Under the pieces are notes generated by a model. It did no database searches. It was not told the DNA's origin and worked only from the letters and a program-made list of their open reading frames with translations. Positions 1 through 12,128 of a stretch of DNA of 64,000 nucleotides are shown here, in pieces. Each line of letters begins with the position of its first letter. Within the stretch, counting starts at the first letter, position 1. Origin of the DNA: Malachius bipustulatus (taxonomy: Eukaryota; Arthropoda; Insecta; Coleoptera; Melyridae); assembly GCA_910589415.1 (NCBI GenBank), contig OU342634.1, forward strand, positions 45,001,723-45,065,722, given 5' to 3'. The translations under genes and the position numbers were made by a program.

Positions 1-1510
1 TAGGTATATTCTCATGCAATTTTTCTTGAATTTTAAAGATAATCAACCAATTAGAAGAATTTCCATAATGTATTATTCCGTATTTTAAAATAGTATAAAA
101 ATTTTAATAATACACTGTTTTTTAAATCTATTTTTCTTTAAAAATCTAAGTTGGAAGCAAACTTTGCACTTTTTTTTTAATTGTATTAATATGTAATTTC
201 CAATTAAGATTTCTATCTAAATTGAAATCTAATAATTTTAAAGATTCGACTTTTTCAATATTAAATTTTATTATTTAATTGAATTGTATTTTTATTACTA
301 TTCTTATTAGAAAAATTAATACATTTTGTCCTTTGAAAATTAACTTTAATCCTGTTCAACTCACACCAATAAGTAAATAATTTTTCCAAGATTTCATTTA
401 TTTTAAAATTAATATCAATAGGTATTATTGTTAGATTCAATTGAAATTATTAGAAAAGTATCATCATCATAAAGTTGAAATATTTAAAAAAGCAGGTAAA
501 TCATTTATATAATATAAGAATAATAATGGCCCTAAAATGGAACCTTGAGGAACACCACATTTAATTTTTTTCCAATCAGAAAATGTCTTATTGTTTTCAA
601 AATCATTTATTATTATTCTTTGCTCTCTGTTAATCAAATATGATTCCAACCAATTTAATGCTGTACCTATAATAATATACCCATAGGTATGTTCTAGTTT
701 TAATAAAAGAATTTCCAAATTTACACTGTCAAAAACTTGATGAAAGTCACAAGAGATTCAAATTATTGTATAATTATTATCATCTAATTTTGAGTATAAT
801 TTATTTGTTAAATAATTAATTGCTAAGTTCGTGTTTATGTTTTTTAAAAAGCCAAATTGTTGTTGATAATTTTTTTTTTTTATTTAAGAAATCTAATAAT
901 TTTCCAGAAAAAAATTTTCAATCAGTTTAGTTAGATAATTATTATGGAATTAGGGAAATTATTGGTCTGTAGTTAGAAATTATTAATTATCTATTTCCAG
1001 ATTTATAAATTGGAATTATATAAATTAGACTTTTAAAAAATATTTAGAAATATTCATTTATTGACTCGAAAGAAAATATTTGGAAAATTATTCAAAATTT
1101 GTTTGAAAATTTTTTGTGGGATTAAATCATACTAATCATAGCCACTATAATAGACATTTTTGGTTTCAAACTTCTGCAAGCAATTAATATTTCATTAAAG
1201 CTAATCTTATATTTTCTGTTTCAATATTCGTTAAACTAGTTGGCAATGTTAAAAAAATAATAATTATTGAATAAATTTGCAATTTCTACTTAATCAGATA
1301 TTATAGAATTATTAGATTTTAAAATTTCTTTAATGAAATTATTATTCTTATCTTTTTGGGTTTTAATAAAATTCCAAATAGTTCTTGATTTATTTTTTTA
1401 TTAATAATTTTGCTTTCTATGTACCTATTTAATTTTAGCAGCTTTTATAATTCTGCTTGAAGTTTTTGAATTTTTTTTGAAAATATTTCTGCAAGAACAT
1501 TTTTTAGTTT
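1..1510 (-). mobile_element. Decayed LINE (non-LTR retrotransposon), reverse transcriptase part
   Basis: Read on the minus strand, this stretch encodes a reverse transcriptase broken by stops and frameshifts. Visible pieces in order are a FGFLKNINTNLAINYL segment (about 860-800), a CDFHQVFDSVNLEILLLKL segment (about 760-690), and an 84-codon open piece at 467-718 with NWLESYL and GVPQGSILGPLLFLYYINDLP-type motifs. Then comes a degenerate catalytic box YDDD (normally YADD) near 475-450. These are the usual motifs 2-5 of jockey/CR1-like reverse transcriptases. The 5' (endonuclease) half of the same element lies at 4815-5830; the two were separated by a foldback insertion at 1543-4805. The 3' end runs off the window start. 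It is a dead copy. Confidence 0.85.
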
Positions 1511-2159
1511 ATTTGTAATTTGTGGAAACCTTAAAAAAATAGACGTATATGAACTTAGCGAAACACTTTCAACAAATCGACGCGCGCATAGTGCCATTAT
1601 TTGCCGTTTTTTTGCCGTTAATTAATTGTGCAAAAAAAAATTGCCGCTCTTATTTTTTAAAAAATACAGGGTGTTTCGCTAACTTCACGTGAAGTTAGCG
1701 AAGCAGTTTCTGCAAATGATTTGCAAATCGCCGCGCGATAGTTGAATCATTTGCCGTTTTTTTGCCGTTAATTAGTTGTGCAAAAAAAAAATTTGCCGCT
1801 ATTATTTTTAAAAAAATACAGGGTGTTTCGCTAACTTCACGTGAATTTAGCGAAGCACTTTCTGCAAATGAATAGCAAATCGAGGCGTGAGAGCTGAATC
1901 ATTTGCCGTTTTTTTGCCGTTAATTAGTTGTGTAAACAAAAATTTTGTAGTTCTTATTTAAAAAAAAAAAGATTCATTAAAAAAAACTAAAAAAGAGTGT
2001 TTAACTGTGGCCAAGTATGCATGGAGACAGCGAAGCATATTTATAAAATGAAAACAGCAAACAGCTCTGGCCGTTAATTTCTGCCCAAACAAAAAATCAG
2101 ACTGCTTGATAAACGGTTTTTAGGGTGTCTCGCTAACTTTCATTGGCACTAAGCTTAAA

Positions 2160-2730
2160 TATTGTTTTTTTTTTTAATTAATGAAAATATATAACGGCAA
2201 AATCCAAAAAGGTGTGAATAATTAAAACAGCCCTAGCGGCTAATTCCTGCACAAAAAAAAAATATCAAAATGTTTGATATACAAAGGGGTTTTAGGGAGT
2301 GTCTTTGCGAATTTTCGTCCGCTCTGAAATTGAATGTTTTTTTTTTTTTAATGAAAATATATAACGGTAAAATCCAAAAAAGTGTGAATAATTAAAACAG
2401 CCCTAGCGGCTAATTCCTGCACAAAAAAATATCAAAATGTTTGATATACAAAGGGGTTTTAGGGAGTGTCTTTGCGAATTTTCGTCCGCTCTGAAATTGA
2501 ATGTTTTTTTTTAATGAAAATATATAACGGCAAAATCCAAAAAGGTGTAAATAATTAAAACAGCCCTAGCGGCTAATTCCTGCACAAAAAAAATATCAAA
2601 ATGTTTGATATACAAAGGGGTTTTAGGGAGTGTCTTTACTAATTTTCGTCCGTTCTGAAATTGAATGTTTTTTTTTTAATGAAAATATATAACGGCAAAA
2701 TCCAAAAAGGTGTGAATAATTAAAACAGCC
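2160..2730. repeat. Left-arm tandem subrepeats of the foldback element
   Basis: Units of 163-170 bp are marked by CCCTAGCGGCTAATTCCTGC at 2231, 2401 and 2564, followed by a partial unit that ends abruptly near 2730. There the sequence flips into the opposite orientation (TTAAAACATTTTGATA). The flip point is the centre of the palindrome. Confidence 0.85.
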
Positions 2731-4330
2731 CTTAAAACATTTTGATATTTTTTTGTGCAGGAATTAGCCGCTAGGGCTGTTTTAGTTATTCACACCTTTT
2801 TGGATTTTGCCGTTATATATTTTCATTAAAAAAAAACATTCAATTTCAGAACGGACGAAAATTAGTAAAGACACTCCTTAAAACCCCTTTGTATATCAAA
2901 CATTTTGATATTTTTTTGTGCAGGAATTAGCCGCTAGGGCTGTTTTAATTATTCGCACCTTTTTGGATTTTGCCGTTATATATTTTCATTAAAAAAAAAC
3001 ATTCAATTTCAGAGCGGACGAAAATTAGCAAAGACACTCCCTAAAACCAGGGTTGGCAAATATCATGATATTTATATAAATATCAAATATCGGATATATA
3101 TCCGATATATATCCGATATATATCGGATATATATCCGATATAATGTCCACATAATGTCAGTCATGCCACCTAATAATTGAATAATCTTTGAAATGTTAAA
3201 TTGAAGAATCTTAAAAATGATCTTTCTTTAGCATCTCATGCATTTATCTTAAAAACTGTAAAAATGTAATTCACAAATTAATAGTAATACCTACCTAGGT
3301 ATTTGGAAATTTATTACTATTATTACCCTAGAATATAAAAAAATATCCAATTTGAGATAAACGGTTATCGAAAATTATAACCGATTGTTAAATTAAGAGT
3401 CAGGAATTTTCTTATAATCAGGCAAAAATTTATTTTTTAATAATAAATATCATGATATATATCGAGATATAAATATCATTGATATATATCGTGATATATA
3501 TCGTGATATATATCAATGATATATATCATGCCAACCCTGCCTAAAACCCCTTTGTATATCAAACATTTTGATATTTTTTTTTGTGCAGGAATTAGCCGCT
3601 AGGGCTGTTTTAATTATTTACACCTTTTTGGATTTTGCCGTTATATATTTTCATTAAAAAAAAAACATTCAATTTCAGAGCGGACGAAAATTAGTAAAGA
3701 CACTCCCTAAAACCCCTTTATATATCAAACATTTTGATATTTTTTTTGTGCAGGAATTAGCCGCTAGGGCTGTTTTAATTATTTACACCTTTTTGGATTT
3801 TTCCGTTATATATTTTCATTAAAAAAAAAAAAAAACATTCAATTTCAGAGCGGACGAAAATTCGCAAAGACACTCCCTAAAACCCCTTTGTATATAAAAC
3901 ATTTTGATATTTTTTTTGTGCAGGAATTAGCCGCTAGGGCTGTTTTAATTATTCACCCTTTTTTGGATTTTGCCGTTATATATTTTCATTAAAAAAAAAA
4001 ACATTCAATTTCAGAGCGGACGAAAATTAGCAAAGTCACTCCCTAAAACCCCTTTGTATATCAAACATTTTGATATATTTTTTGTGCAGGAATTAGCCGC
4101 TAGGGCTGTTTTAATTATTCACACCTTTTTGGATTTTGCCGTTATATATTTTCATTAAAAAAAAATCAATTTCAGAGCGGACGAAAATTAGTAAAGACAC
4201 TCCCTAAAACCCCTTTGTATATCAAACATTTTGATATTTTTCTTGTGCAGGAATTAGCCGCTAGGGCTGTTTTAATTATTCACACCTTTTTGGATTTTGC
4301 CGTTATATATTTTCATTAATTAAAAAAAAA
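2731..4330. repeat. Right-arm tandem subrepeats, inverted relative to the left arm
   Basis: Seven copies of the same unit in reverse orientation carry GCAGGAATTAGCCGCTAGGG at about 2757, 2920, 3585, 3748, 3918, 4085 and 4246. A nested hAT-type element separates the second and third copies. The arm has roughly twice the copy number of the left arm, so copies were gained or lost after the palindrome formed. Confidence 0.85.
3048..3539. mobile_element. 492-bp hAT-type non-autonomous element with 8-bp target-site duplication
   Basis: The termini are CAGGGTTGGCA and TGCCAACCCTG. Both flanks show the identical 8-mer CCTAAAAC (3040-3047 and 3540-3547). An 8-bp duplication with CAGGG ends is the hAT superfamily signature. 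The interior is composed of alternating ATATATC/GATATAT palindromes at both ends around an unrelated AT-rich core, with no coding sequence. Confidence 0.85.
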
Positions 4331-4814
4331 AACAATATTTAGCTTAGTGCCAATGAAAGTTAGCGAGACACCCTAAAAACCGTTTATCAAGCAGTGTGAT
4401 TTTTTGTTTGGGCAGAAATTAACGGCCAGAGCTGTTTGCTGTTTTCATTTTATAAATATATGCTTCGCTGTCTCCATGCATACTTGGCCACAGTTAAACA
4501 CTCTTTTTTAGTTTTTTTTAATGAATCTTTTTTTTTTTTAAATAAGAACTACAAAATTTTTGTTTACACAACTAATTAACGGCAAAAAAACGGCAAATGA
4601 TTCAGCTCTCACGCCTCGATTTGCTATTCATTTGCAGAAAGTGCTTCGCTAAATTCACGTGAAGTTAGCGAAACACCCTGTATTTTTTTAAAAATAAGAG
4701 CGGCAAATTTTTTTTTGCACAACTTATTAACGGCAAAAAAACGGCAAATAATGGCACTATGCGCGCGTCGATTTGTTGAAAGTGTTTCGCTAAGTTCATA
4801 TACGTAAAAAATAG

Positions 4815-5830
4815 GCTACAATTATCTATAATTAATGTAAATTTATCATCTAAAATATAATCATTAGTAATGAGTTATCAAATTTATGGGTTAAATTTTC
4901 AAAAAAAAATTAATATTGTCATTAAATAAACGAAATTTATTATTAATGGTTTGATTATTGGTAATGAAATTTGAATTTGTAATTGATATAAATTGTCCAT
5001 AATGATCAGATAAACCAGAATTGAAAACAGATTTCTTATTAATTTGAATATTTATAAAAAAATTATCTAAGCATACCTATGTGCTACTAGATGAAGTTAC
5101 TCTTGTTGGTTCATTAATAATTTGATTTAGATTAAACGATTTCATTAAATTCGTGAATTTTTTTTCGAAAACATTATGAATATTTTCGCTTTTAAAATTT
5201 TAATAATCGAAAATTCCAAGTCTATTTCCTGAAAGTAATTTATCAAATTTATCTATTTTTTTGTTAAAATATTATTTTTTGTATAAATGCATGTACCAAC
5301 CCTTATGAAAGATTTTCTGAAATACACTTACCTACTTAAATTAAAATTTTCAAAATAAAAAAAAATTATTTAATTTTCAGAAAACCAGTGTTCAGATAAA
5401 CAAATAAAAATAATAGCTATGTTTTTATATAAAGTGAATAAATTCGTATCAAAAGGGTCTAATTTTTTTTTGAGGTTCTAAAAAATTATTTGAAATTTTT
5501 GATTCTTTTAAATAATTTTTATTTGATTTAGTAAAATGAAATTTATTTATTAAGGAGCCTGTTAGCCAAATTTCCGGATCTTTATATTTATCTTCAAGAT
5601 TTATTGGAACTCCTACCTTAAATGAATAATTAGAAGTTTTGATAATATCCTTTATTCTTCGGATTTATAATTTCTACTGAATAGTTTGCTTTTATATTGT
5701 TGTTTAAAAATTCTAGTAAATCTTCTTTTTTTGTGGTACATAGTAGAAATCTTGAAGCAAAGAACCAAATTTTTCTTGGAAGAGTAATTGTGTTAGATTT
5801 GAGCTAGGTACTTGTTTTTTTTTCTGTATT
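4815..5830 (-). mobile_element. Decayed LINE, endonuclease half
   Basis: The minus-strand translation gives pieces of an APE-type endonuclease: IFICLSEHWFSENYL near 5430-5380, FNLNQIINEPTRVTSSS near 5140-5085, and NSGLSDHYGQFISI near 5020-4975. The last holds the conserved S-D-H catalytic triplet region. Numerous stops and frameshifts are present. Further upstream (about 5760-5690) a phrase resembling the end of an ORF1 protein is seen. The order and strand match the reverse transcriptase half at 1-1510, so the two are one insertion. Confidence 0.75.
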
Positions 5831-6517
5831 ATTATTATTACATAAATTAAATATTTTCAACAGATAAAAACAGTTCAATTGGTTTAGTAAAAATATCGAA
5901 TAATTATTATCCAATTAAAAAGCTCTTATCACATTTTCATTACCTGTCAAAAATTTTAAAATTATAAAATCAAGTATCACTTAAATACTACCTTTTCAAT
6001 TAAATAAAATGCCAAAGGTATAATTGCAAAAACACAAAATGACATTAGGTACAAGGAAAAATATTCAAAACAATGAAATTTGGAATGTGAAAATTCCAAA
6101 TAAAACCATTCAAAAAAAGTTAATGCTTATTTAACTGTAAGTTCAATATGGCTGCTCCAAATTTTGCTATTTTGGCAGCAGAGAGCAATTGGAATAAAAG
6201 ATCAAAGTCAAATTTGATTAAAAACATACTGAACGTTTAAAAAAAATTGCCTTTTTATTGACTTAATAAATTTTGCTTGTCATAGGTAAAATTCGAAGCT
6301 CCAGCATTCCAGAAGTTCTAACATAATTCAGATTTTCCGTAGCCAACCTTGATTTAAAAACATGTGAAATAAGAAATTATAAAGATCCCAATTAATCCTC
6401 TTAAAGGAACTTCATCTGATATTATGTTTTTATAAAATACTTCTCATCTAATACCTGCCATGATCATAGATTTAATTTTTTTCTCAAATAATAGTCGAAA
6501 AATATGGCGATGCCATA
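5831..6517. other. AT-rich stretch without recognised gene
   Basis: No open frame of interest, no clear repeat end and no RNA gene was seen. It may be the decayed 5' part of the neighbouring LINE. Confidence 0.4.
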
Positions 6518-6519
6518 TA

Positions 6520-7977
6520 CAGGGTGTTAAGAAAATGACGGATAAACTCTTCAGTACATTGTAGGGGACACTCGGTAAAGTACGGGAAAAATAATTTAAA
6601 AAAATCCAGAGCTACATTTTAAAAGATTTTTTTTTTTTATTCAAAATATTTTTCAAAATTTTTTATTCAAGCCCAGGTCAGCCCAGGTTAGCTCTGAAAA
6701 TTATATTTTTAGTCGGGCCAGGTTAGCTCCGGATTTTTGTCAGTTTTTTTTTCAAAATTTTTTATTTCAAATTTTTTTTTCGATCTTTTTTTTCAAAATT
6801 TTTTCCCAAAATTTTTTTTTTATTTTTTATTCAAATTTTTTTTTCAAAATTGTTTATGTAATTAAAAAAAATCATCTAATTTTTTTTTCGATTTTTTTTT
6901 TCAAAATTTTTTCCCAAAATTTTTTTTTAATTTTTATTCAAATTTTTTTTTTCAAAATTAATTTTTCAATTTTTTTATTCAAAATATTTCTCAAATTTTT
7001 TTATTCAAGCCCAGGTCAGCCCAGGTTAGCTCTGAAAATTAAATTTGCAGTAAGGCCAGGTTAGCTCCGGATTTTTGTTGGTCAGCCCAGGTTAGCCCAG
7101 GTTAGCTATGAAAATTAAATTTTTAGTCGGGCCGGGTTAGCTCCGGATTTATGTGTAATATAAGCAAAATATTGAACAATAAATTTGGCAACGTTTAACA
7201 CGATAACAGTTGGTATTTGGTAATTTCGTCTAATTTCTAACAATGTATAGTAGGATTAACTTTAAAAAGTCAGATGTGACGTCACACTAACCGTCCGAAT
7301 TAATATTTTTAATTTCACCAGAAAATGTCAAACAGTTAATTGTCAAGTTGTGAACGAGCGTAAATTATTGAAGGAAATCATTCAAATATGAATTGAACCG
7401 CTTACGTCAGTTTGAGAGCCACTGACAACTACATAAAATTTATTCACGTAATGACATTCTATCCTCTGTGTTGTGCATTTAATTCTCATTCAAAACCAAT
7501 GTTGACGTATACTTATTTATGCGGGATGGAGTGTTTAGACAAACTGGACGGTTACTATAAAAACCACGTATATGAAACAAAATAAATCGAACTATCAAAT
7601 GGAGGTGTATTCTTAATCGATACGTATGACTTTTTAGACTTTATTGGACTATAGGTAGTCAAGGTATCAAATCCGTTGTTGCCAAATGCTTTTTTTCAGC
7701 ACCTTAGAAAAGAAAAAAAATCTTATTAAATTTTCCAAGCCAGTAATACATCTTAAGCAATTTTTTTAATTGATAACGATTAAAGTACCCTTTTTACATC
7801 TGTAAAATAATTTATTTTTTGAAAATACTGAAAAACAAAGATAGTAAAATGTTAACTTTGGCATTTTTTATCTCACCAAATTGAAGACCAGAATTTTTTA
7901 AATTATTTTTCCCGTACTCTACTGAGTGTCCCCTACAATGTACTGAAGAGTTTATCCGTCATTTTCTTAACACCCTG
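6520..7977. mobile_element. Foldback element, CAGGGTGTTAAG ends, TA flanks
   Basis: The left end CAGGGTGTTAAGAAAATGAC and the right end GTCATTTTCTTAACACCCTG are inverted copies, followed inward by matching arms (GATAAACTCTTCAGTACATT and its complement). TA dinucleotides flank both ends, as expected for Tc1/mariner-like target duplication. The interior has low-complexity T-rich DNA and three GCCCAGGTTAGCTC-type repeats. A related left end recurs at 38030. Confidence 0.8.
6610..7155. repeat. Poly-T/A low-complexity tract with AGCCCAGGTTAGCTCTGAAA repeats
   Basis: Runs of TTTTTTTCAAAATTTTT alternate with a motif containing AGCCCAGGTTAGCTC, seen near 6675, 7015 and 7085. A sister motif GGGCCAGGTTAGCTCCGGAT follows each. 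This is cargo inside the foldback element. Confidence 0.7.
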
Positions 7978-7981
7978 TATA

Positions 7982-9718
7982 CAGGGTACTAGTACTTTGT
8001 CCCAGCTTATTCGAAGTGGTCTCTGTAGACCAAACGATGGATTTTTTCAAAAAAAAATTTTGCACATTCAAGTACAGGATCACAATGGCCATAATTTAAA
8101 ATTATTTTGTGGTATACAGAGTGTCCCATATGACAGTGGCATATCAAAGTTATGTTTTTTTAAATGGAATGCTCTTAGGTTATTGCATTTTTAGATTGTC
8201 TGAAAAGAGAAAATAAGATTGGCTTTTACAGTTGGTGTTTAAATTCAGAAGTTTTTGAGTTATAAACAAGTGAAAATCGTTATTTTTCAAGTTATTATAC
8301 AGGGTAAGTCATTGATATGGTAAAGCTCGATTGCACCTACACCATTAAAGATATCGAAATGAACCAAAAAGTGCTGTAAATGGGAGGGTAAAGTGCAGTT
8401 TGTAAAATTATTTTCAGATACACAGGATGGCCCAATATCGCTGTACGCCATACAACTTTGTTATTTTAAATAGGACACCCTCTATATTATTACATCTTCA
8501 GATTATTTGAGAAAAGTAAAAAAGAATGGTTTGTAAAGTTGAAGTTTGTAATGAGCGATTTATGAGTTATAAACAAATGAAAATCGCGATTTTCCATTTT
8601 CAAAGCAGCTTATATTGAAAACGGCTCGATATATGGAAAAACGGTTTACATGTCCCTATCTTAACTTTTCAAGCGGTATCCTATTGGATGGATGAAATTT
8701 TTATACAGAGTGGTAAAAAATTTGATTATTTTCATCACCCGGTATAAAAATTTCAGCTACATGATAGGATACCAAATTAAAAATTAAGATAGGGACATGT
8801 AAACCGTTTTTCCATATCTCGAGCCGTTTTCAATATAAGCTGCTTTGAAAATGAAAAATCGCGATTTTCATTTGTTTATAACTCATAAATCGCTCATTAC
8901 AAACTTCAACTTTACAAACCATTCTTTTTGACTTTTATCAAACAATATGAAAATGTAATAATATAGAGGGTGTCCTATTTAAAATTACAAAGTTGTATGG
9001 CGTACAGCGATATTGGGCCATCCTGTGTATCTGAAAATAATTTTACAAACTGCACTTTACCCTCCCATATACAGCACTTTTTGGTTCATTTCGATATCTT
9101 TAATGGTGTAGGTGCAATCGAGCTTTACCATATCAATGACTTACCCTGTATGTACAACGAAAACGGCTGAAGATAGAGAAAAACGGCTTACATGTACCTA
9201 TTTTAATTTTTCATGTACTATCCTATGATTTAGATGAAATGTTTATACAGGGTGATAAAAAATTTGAAAAATTCTGAGATTTCTCCACGCGTCGCCAAAT
9301 AAAAAAATCAAAGAAAGTACAAATGTTTCTATACCATAGGATAGTACATGAAAAGTTAAAATTGGGACATGTAAGCCGTTTTTCTCTATCTTTAGCCGTT
9401 TTCGTTGTACAGGGCCTTGAACTTGAAAAATGACGATTTTCACTTGTTTATAACTCAAAAACTTCTGAATTTAAACACCAACTGTAAAAGCCAATCTTAT
9501 TTTCTCTTCTCAGACAATCTAAAAATGCAATAACATAGGAGCATTCCATTTAAAAAAACATAACTTTGATATGCCACTCTCATATGGGACACTCTGTATA
9601 CTCCAAAATAATTTTAAATTATGGCGATTGTGATTCTGTACTTGAATTTTCAAATTTTTTTTTGAAAAAGTCCATCGTTTGGCCTACAGAGACCGCTTCG
9701 AATAAGCTGGGACACCCT
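7982..9718. mobile_element. Foldback element, TGTCCCAGCTTATTCGAAG arms
   Basis: The left arm (CCCAGCTTATTCGAAGTGGT, then AGACCAAACGATGG) is matched at the right by CGTTTGGCCTACAGAGACC and CTTCGAATAAGCTGGGACA in inverted order. The outermost ends (CAGGGTACTAG, CACCCTAC) are worn. A second foldback (8300-9148) sits in its centre. A degenerate relative lies at about 12129-12794. Confidence 0.75.
8300..9148. mobile_element. 849-bp foldback nested in the 7982-9718 element
   Basis: The ends CAGGGTAAGTCATTGATATG and CATATCAATGACTTACCCTG are perfect inverted repeats flanked by TA (8298-8299, 9149-9150). The arms extend about 400 bp each and meet near 8730. They contain AAACGGTTTACATGTCCCTA and its complement. 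Confidence 0.85.
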
Positions 9719-9743
9719 ACATACAGGATGAGTCATATACATA

Positions 9744-11090
9744 CAGTGCCCGTCAAAAAGTTCGCACCATATTATGAGGAATTTTTTGTTTTCCACCTTT
9801 TTTGAATTTTTTTCTCATAAGTTTTTCCTTTTTAAAAGATTTGGATAAAAGATAAATTTGAGCACACTAGATCCATGGTGGAAATTTTAGTTCAACAGAA
9901 AATGTTTTTCTAAAATTCAAAGTCACAAGAACATGATATTTTGAAAACTGGTAACTTTTAAAATTTCAACTTTTTGCTCATTTTTCTCAGTAATTTTGAA
10001 TTCAAAATATTATGACTGCGATTAATTTAAAAAATGCACGTTTTTACACTACCTTTAATGGATCTAGTGTGCTCAAATTTTTTTTAAGCAGAAACTTATG
10101 ACCAAAAAAAAATGGAAAACAAAAAATTTTCCCATATACCTACGTCCGTTTTTCGAGGCTAACCATGGGTATCTCGCTTATCAGTAGAGATACGAGGTCG
10201 GTTAAATTGGGGCAAAGTTGCGTATTTTTATGCCGAGTAATAATCTGAAAAAAAATTGAGGATATTTTCAGTCGTTGCTGAAATATCCTGAAAAAACTGA
10301 AAAATCGAGATTTCTTATTTTCATCATATCTTTTTTGTTATTGGAGATTAATAAATAATTTTTTGTAGGCTTACATAAGTCGGCAAGAGCTACCCATCTG
10401 TCATTACAAAAGTTTTCAAGGCCGACTAGATCCGAGAGTTTTCAGTCACCTTTCGTTTTTCTTAAAGAAACCTTTCTTAAGGAAACCAAAAATCAATCAC
10501 ATTCAACAAAAATTTCTTAAAATTTTTTTTCTTATTAAAAAAAAAAGAAAATTTTATCACCGTCGGGTGACGTCGCAATATGACGTGACATTGCTATATG
10601 GTTATTTCTGACATTCGGTTGAAAAAAGGTTAAGTACCTATTTTTTTCGAAAAAAGAAAAATTAAATTTTGAAAATTTTCTTTGATTGTGATAGATTTTT
10701 GGTTTCCTTAATTTATTTAATACATAACGACATGAAAATCCAATATGGCGGCCATAAGAAAAACGAAAGTTGACTGTGAAAACTCTCGGATCTAGGTGGC
10801 TTTGTAAGTTTTTGAAATGTCAGATGGATAGTTCTTAGCGGCTTACGTAAGCCTACAAAAAATTATTTATTAATTTTCAAAAATAAGAAAATTAGATTTT
10901 TCAGTTTTTCCAGGGTATTTTAGCAACGACTGAAAATATCCTGAATTTTTTTTCAGATTATTACTCGGCATAAAAATACGCAACTTTGCCCCAATTTGAC
11001 CGACTTCGTATCTCTCAAGATAACCGAGATACCCGTGCTTAATCTCGAAAAACGGACAGCCTGTAGTGCGAACTTTTTAGCGGACACTTC
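9744..11090. mobile_element. Foldback element with CAGTGCCCGTCAAAAAG ends
   Basis: CAGTGCCCGTCAAAAAGTTC at the left is answered by GTGCGAACTTTTTAGCGGAC at the right with a few mismatches. It is flanked on the left by TA. Another inverted-repeat element (10139-11063) takes up most of its interior. Confidence 0.65.
10139..11063. mobile_element. Foldback element, GTCCGTTTTTCGAG arms
   Basis: Left arm GTCCGTTTTTCGAGGCTAAC and right arm CTCGAAAAACGGACAGCCTG pair, and the pairing continues through ACTCGGCATAAAAATACGCA and GAAATATCCTGAAAAAACTG. The loop is near 10600 and includes a GACGTCGCAATATGACGTGA stretch. A one-armed relative is present at 47655-47990. Confidence 0.8.
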
Positions 11091-11214
11091 ATATAATCTT
11101 CTATGCATTATTGGTAACTTAGTTATTTGGACTGTTAAATTGGGCCAATGCTGCGCTTTGAGGAAACGTGAAATGCAGACCTCAGATTTGAATATTTTTC
11201 CATAGCTTAAAATA

Positions 11215-11788
11215 CAGGGAGATTCACAAGCTCACCTCAAACCCTGAACGATGAAAGCTCGTGTAATTTGAAAAAAAAATCATTTGGATAAATTGTCCAA
11301 ATTAGAAGACTTGTAAGTTTTCTGCAGAAAAAAGTGAATTTAATAATAATAATGAGTCCAATTCATTATTATTCTTTATTAATAACAAAACAAAGTTGCC
11401 TTAGAAACAAGCGCAAATACAAATGTTCCGCTGACTTAAATCTTATGGATTTTTATTTTTCGGGACATTTTGAAGCAAATTATTCGTCACAAGGACATCA
11501 AGAACGACCACAGGTAGAGAGAGGAGAGTACAAAATGCTGCTTCTCAAATTAGGAATCAGTCTCAAAATGTTTTAATTCAAGTCAAACATTCATCCTTTA
11601 GTTTGTTAATTAATAGTTTACCGATTTAAGTGATTTTGAAACATAAAAATTAATAGAATCAAAACCTACAAATCCCTTCAAAGCTCTTAAAAAAAGTGAA
11701 ATGTGTGTTAAAATACAAAAAAAATTCTTAAAATGTCATCATCTGTCGTCATCTTCCAAAGTTTGTCGGTGAGCTTGTGAACCAGCCT
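11215..11788. mobile_element. Short-TIR element, GATTCACAAGCTCACC ends
   Basis: CAGGGAGATTCACAAGCTCACC-like left end and GGTGAGCTTGTGAACCAGCCT right end are inverted. The TIR is only about 22 bp, unlike the long-armed neighbours. There is an open frame of 80 codons inside with no recognisable product. Confidence 0.6.
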
Positions 11789-12022
11789 ATGTAGAGGAAA
11801 ACTAAAATTGGTGCTTTTCCTTCATTCATATTCATAGCTTTTCCTGTGAAACAGTCAGACTTGAAGTTTGCTACTTTCCCCTTTGATCATAACTTGAAAC
11901 TAGCTACTGTCTGTGTTAAAAAAATCGTGGTACTGTAGATTTTCCATAACGATAGTTATTTTTTCTGTTTCTTATGGACGCGATATTGGAATTTTACATT
12001 TTTTTAACTGCTGCTGCAATTT

Positions 12023-12128
12023 TGTTACTAAAAAAGCGATTTCGGAGAAACGGTAAGCAGAAACTTACGTTTGGAGGAACATAAGTGTCTGCTTGCCGTT
12101 TTCCTGAAATCGCTTTTTTAGTAAAAAA
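12023..12128. repeat. Hairpin palindrome, about 37-bp arms
   Basis: AAAAAAGCGATTTCGGAGAA at the left pairs with TTCCTGAAATCGCTTTTTTA at the right, and the arms continue through CGGTAAGCAG/CTGCTTGCCG. It looks like a tiny foldback insertion in older mobile DNA. Confidence 0.7.

Larger units (their letters stand above)
1543..4805. mobile_element. 3.26-kb foldback element, MULE-like, 9-bp target-site duplication
   Basis: The ends are exact inverted repeats (ACGTATATGAACTTAGCG at the left, its complement at the right end) continuing into long arms with CGCTAACTTCACGTGAAG-type palindromes. The element is flanked by a perfect 9-bp direct repeat AAAAAATAG at 1534-1542 and 4806-4814. Nine-base duplications are typical of Mutator-like elements, so that class is inferred; no transposase is visible. 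The arms contain tandem subrepeats of about 160-170 bp, three and a part in the left arm and seven in the right, so the arms are unequal. It interrupts a LINE and is itself interrupted by a hAT-type element. Confidence 0.85.

Noticed and set aside
2160..4330. Regularly spaced identical repeats resembling a CRISPR array at first sight
   Set aside because: The unit is about 165 bp with no unique spacers, is in two inverted blocks, and belongs to a eukaryotic foldback element.
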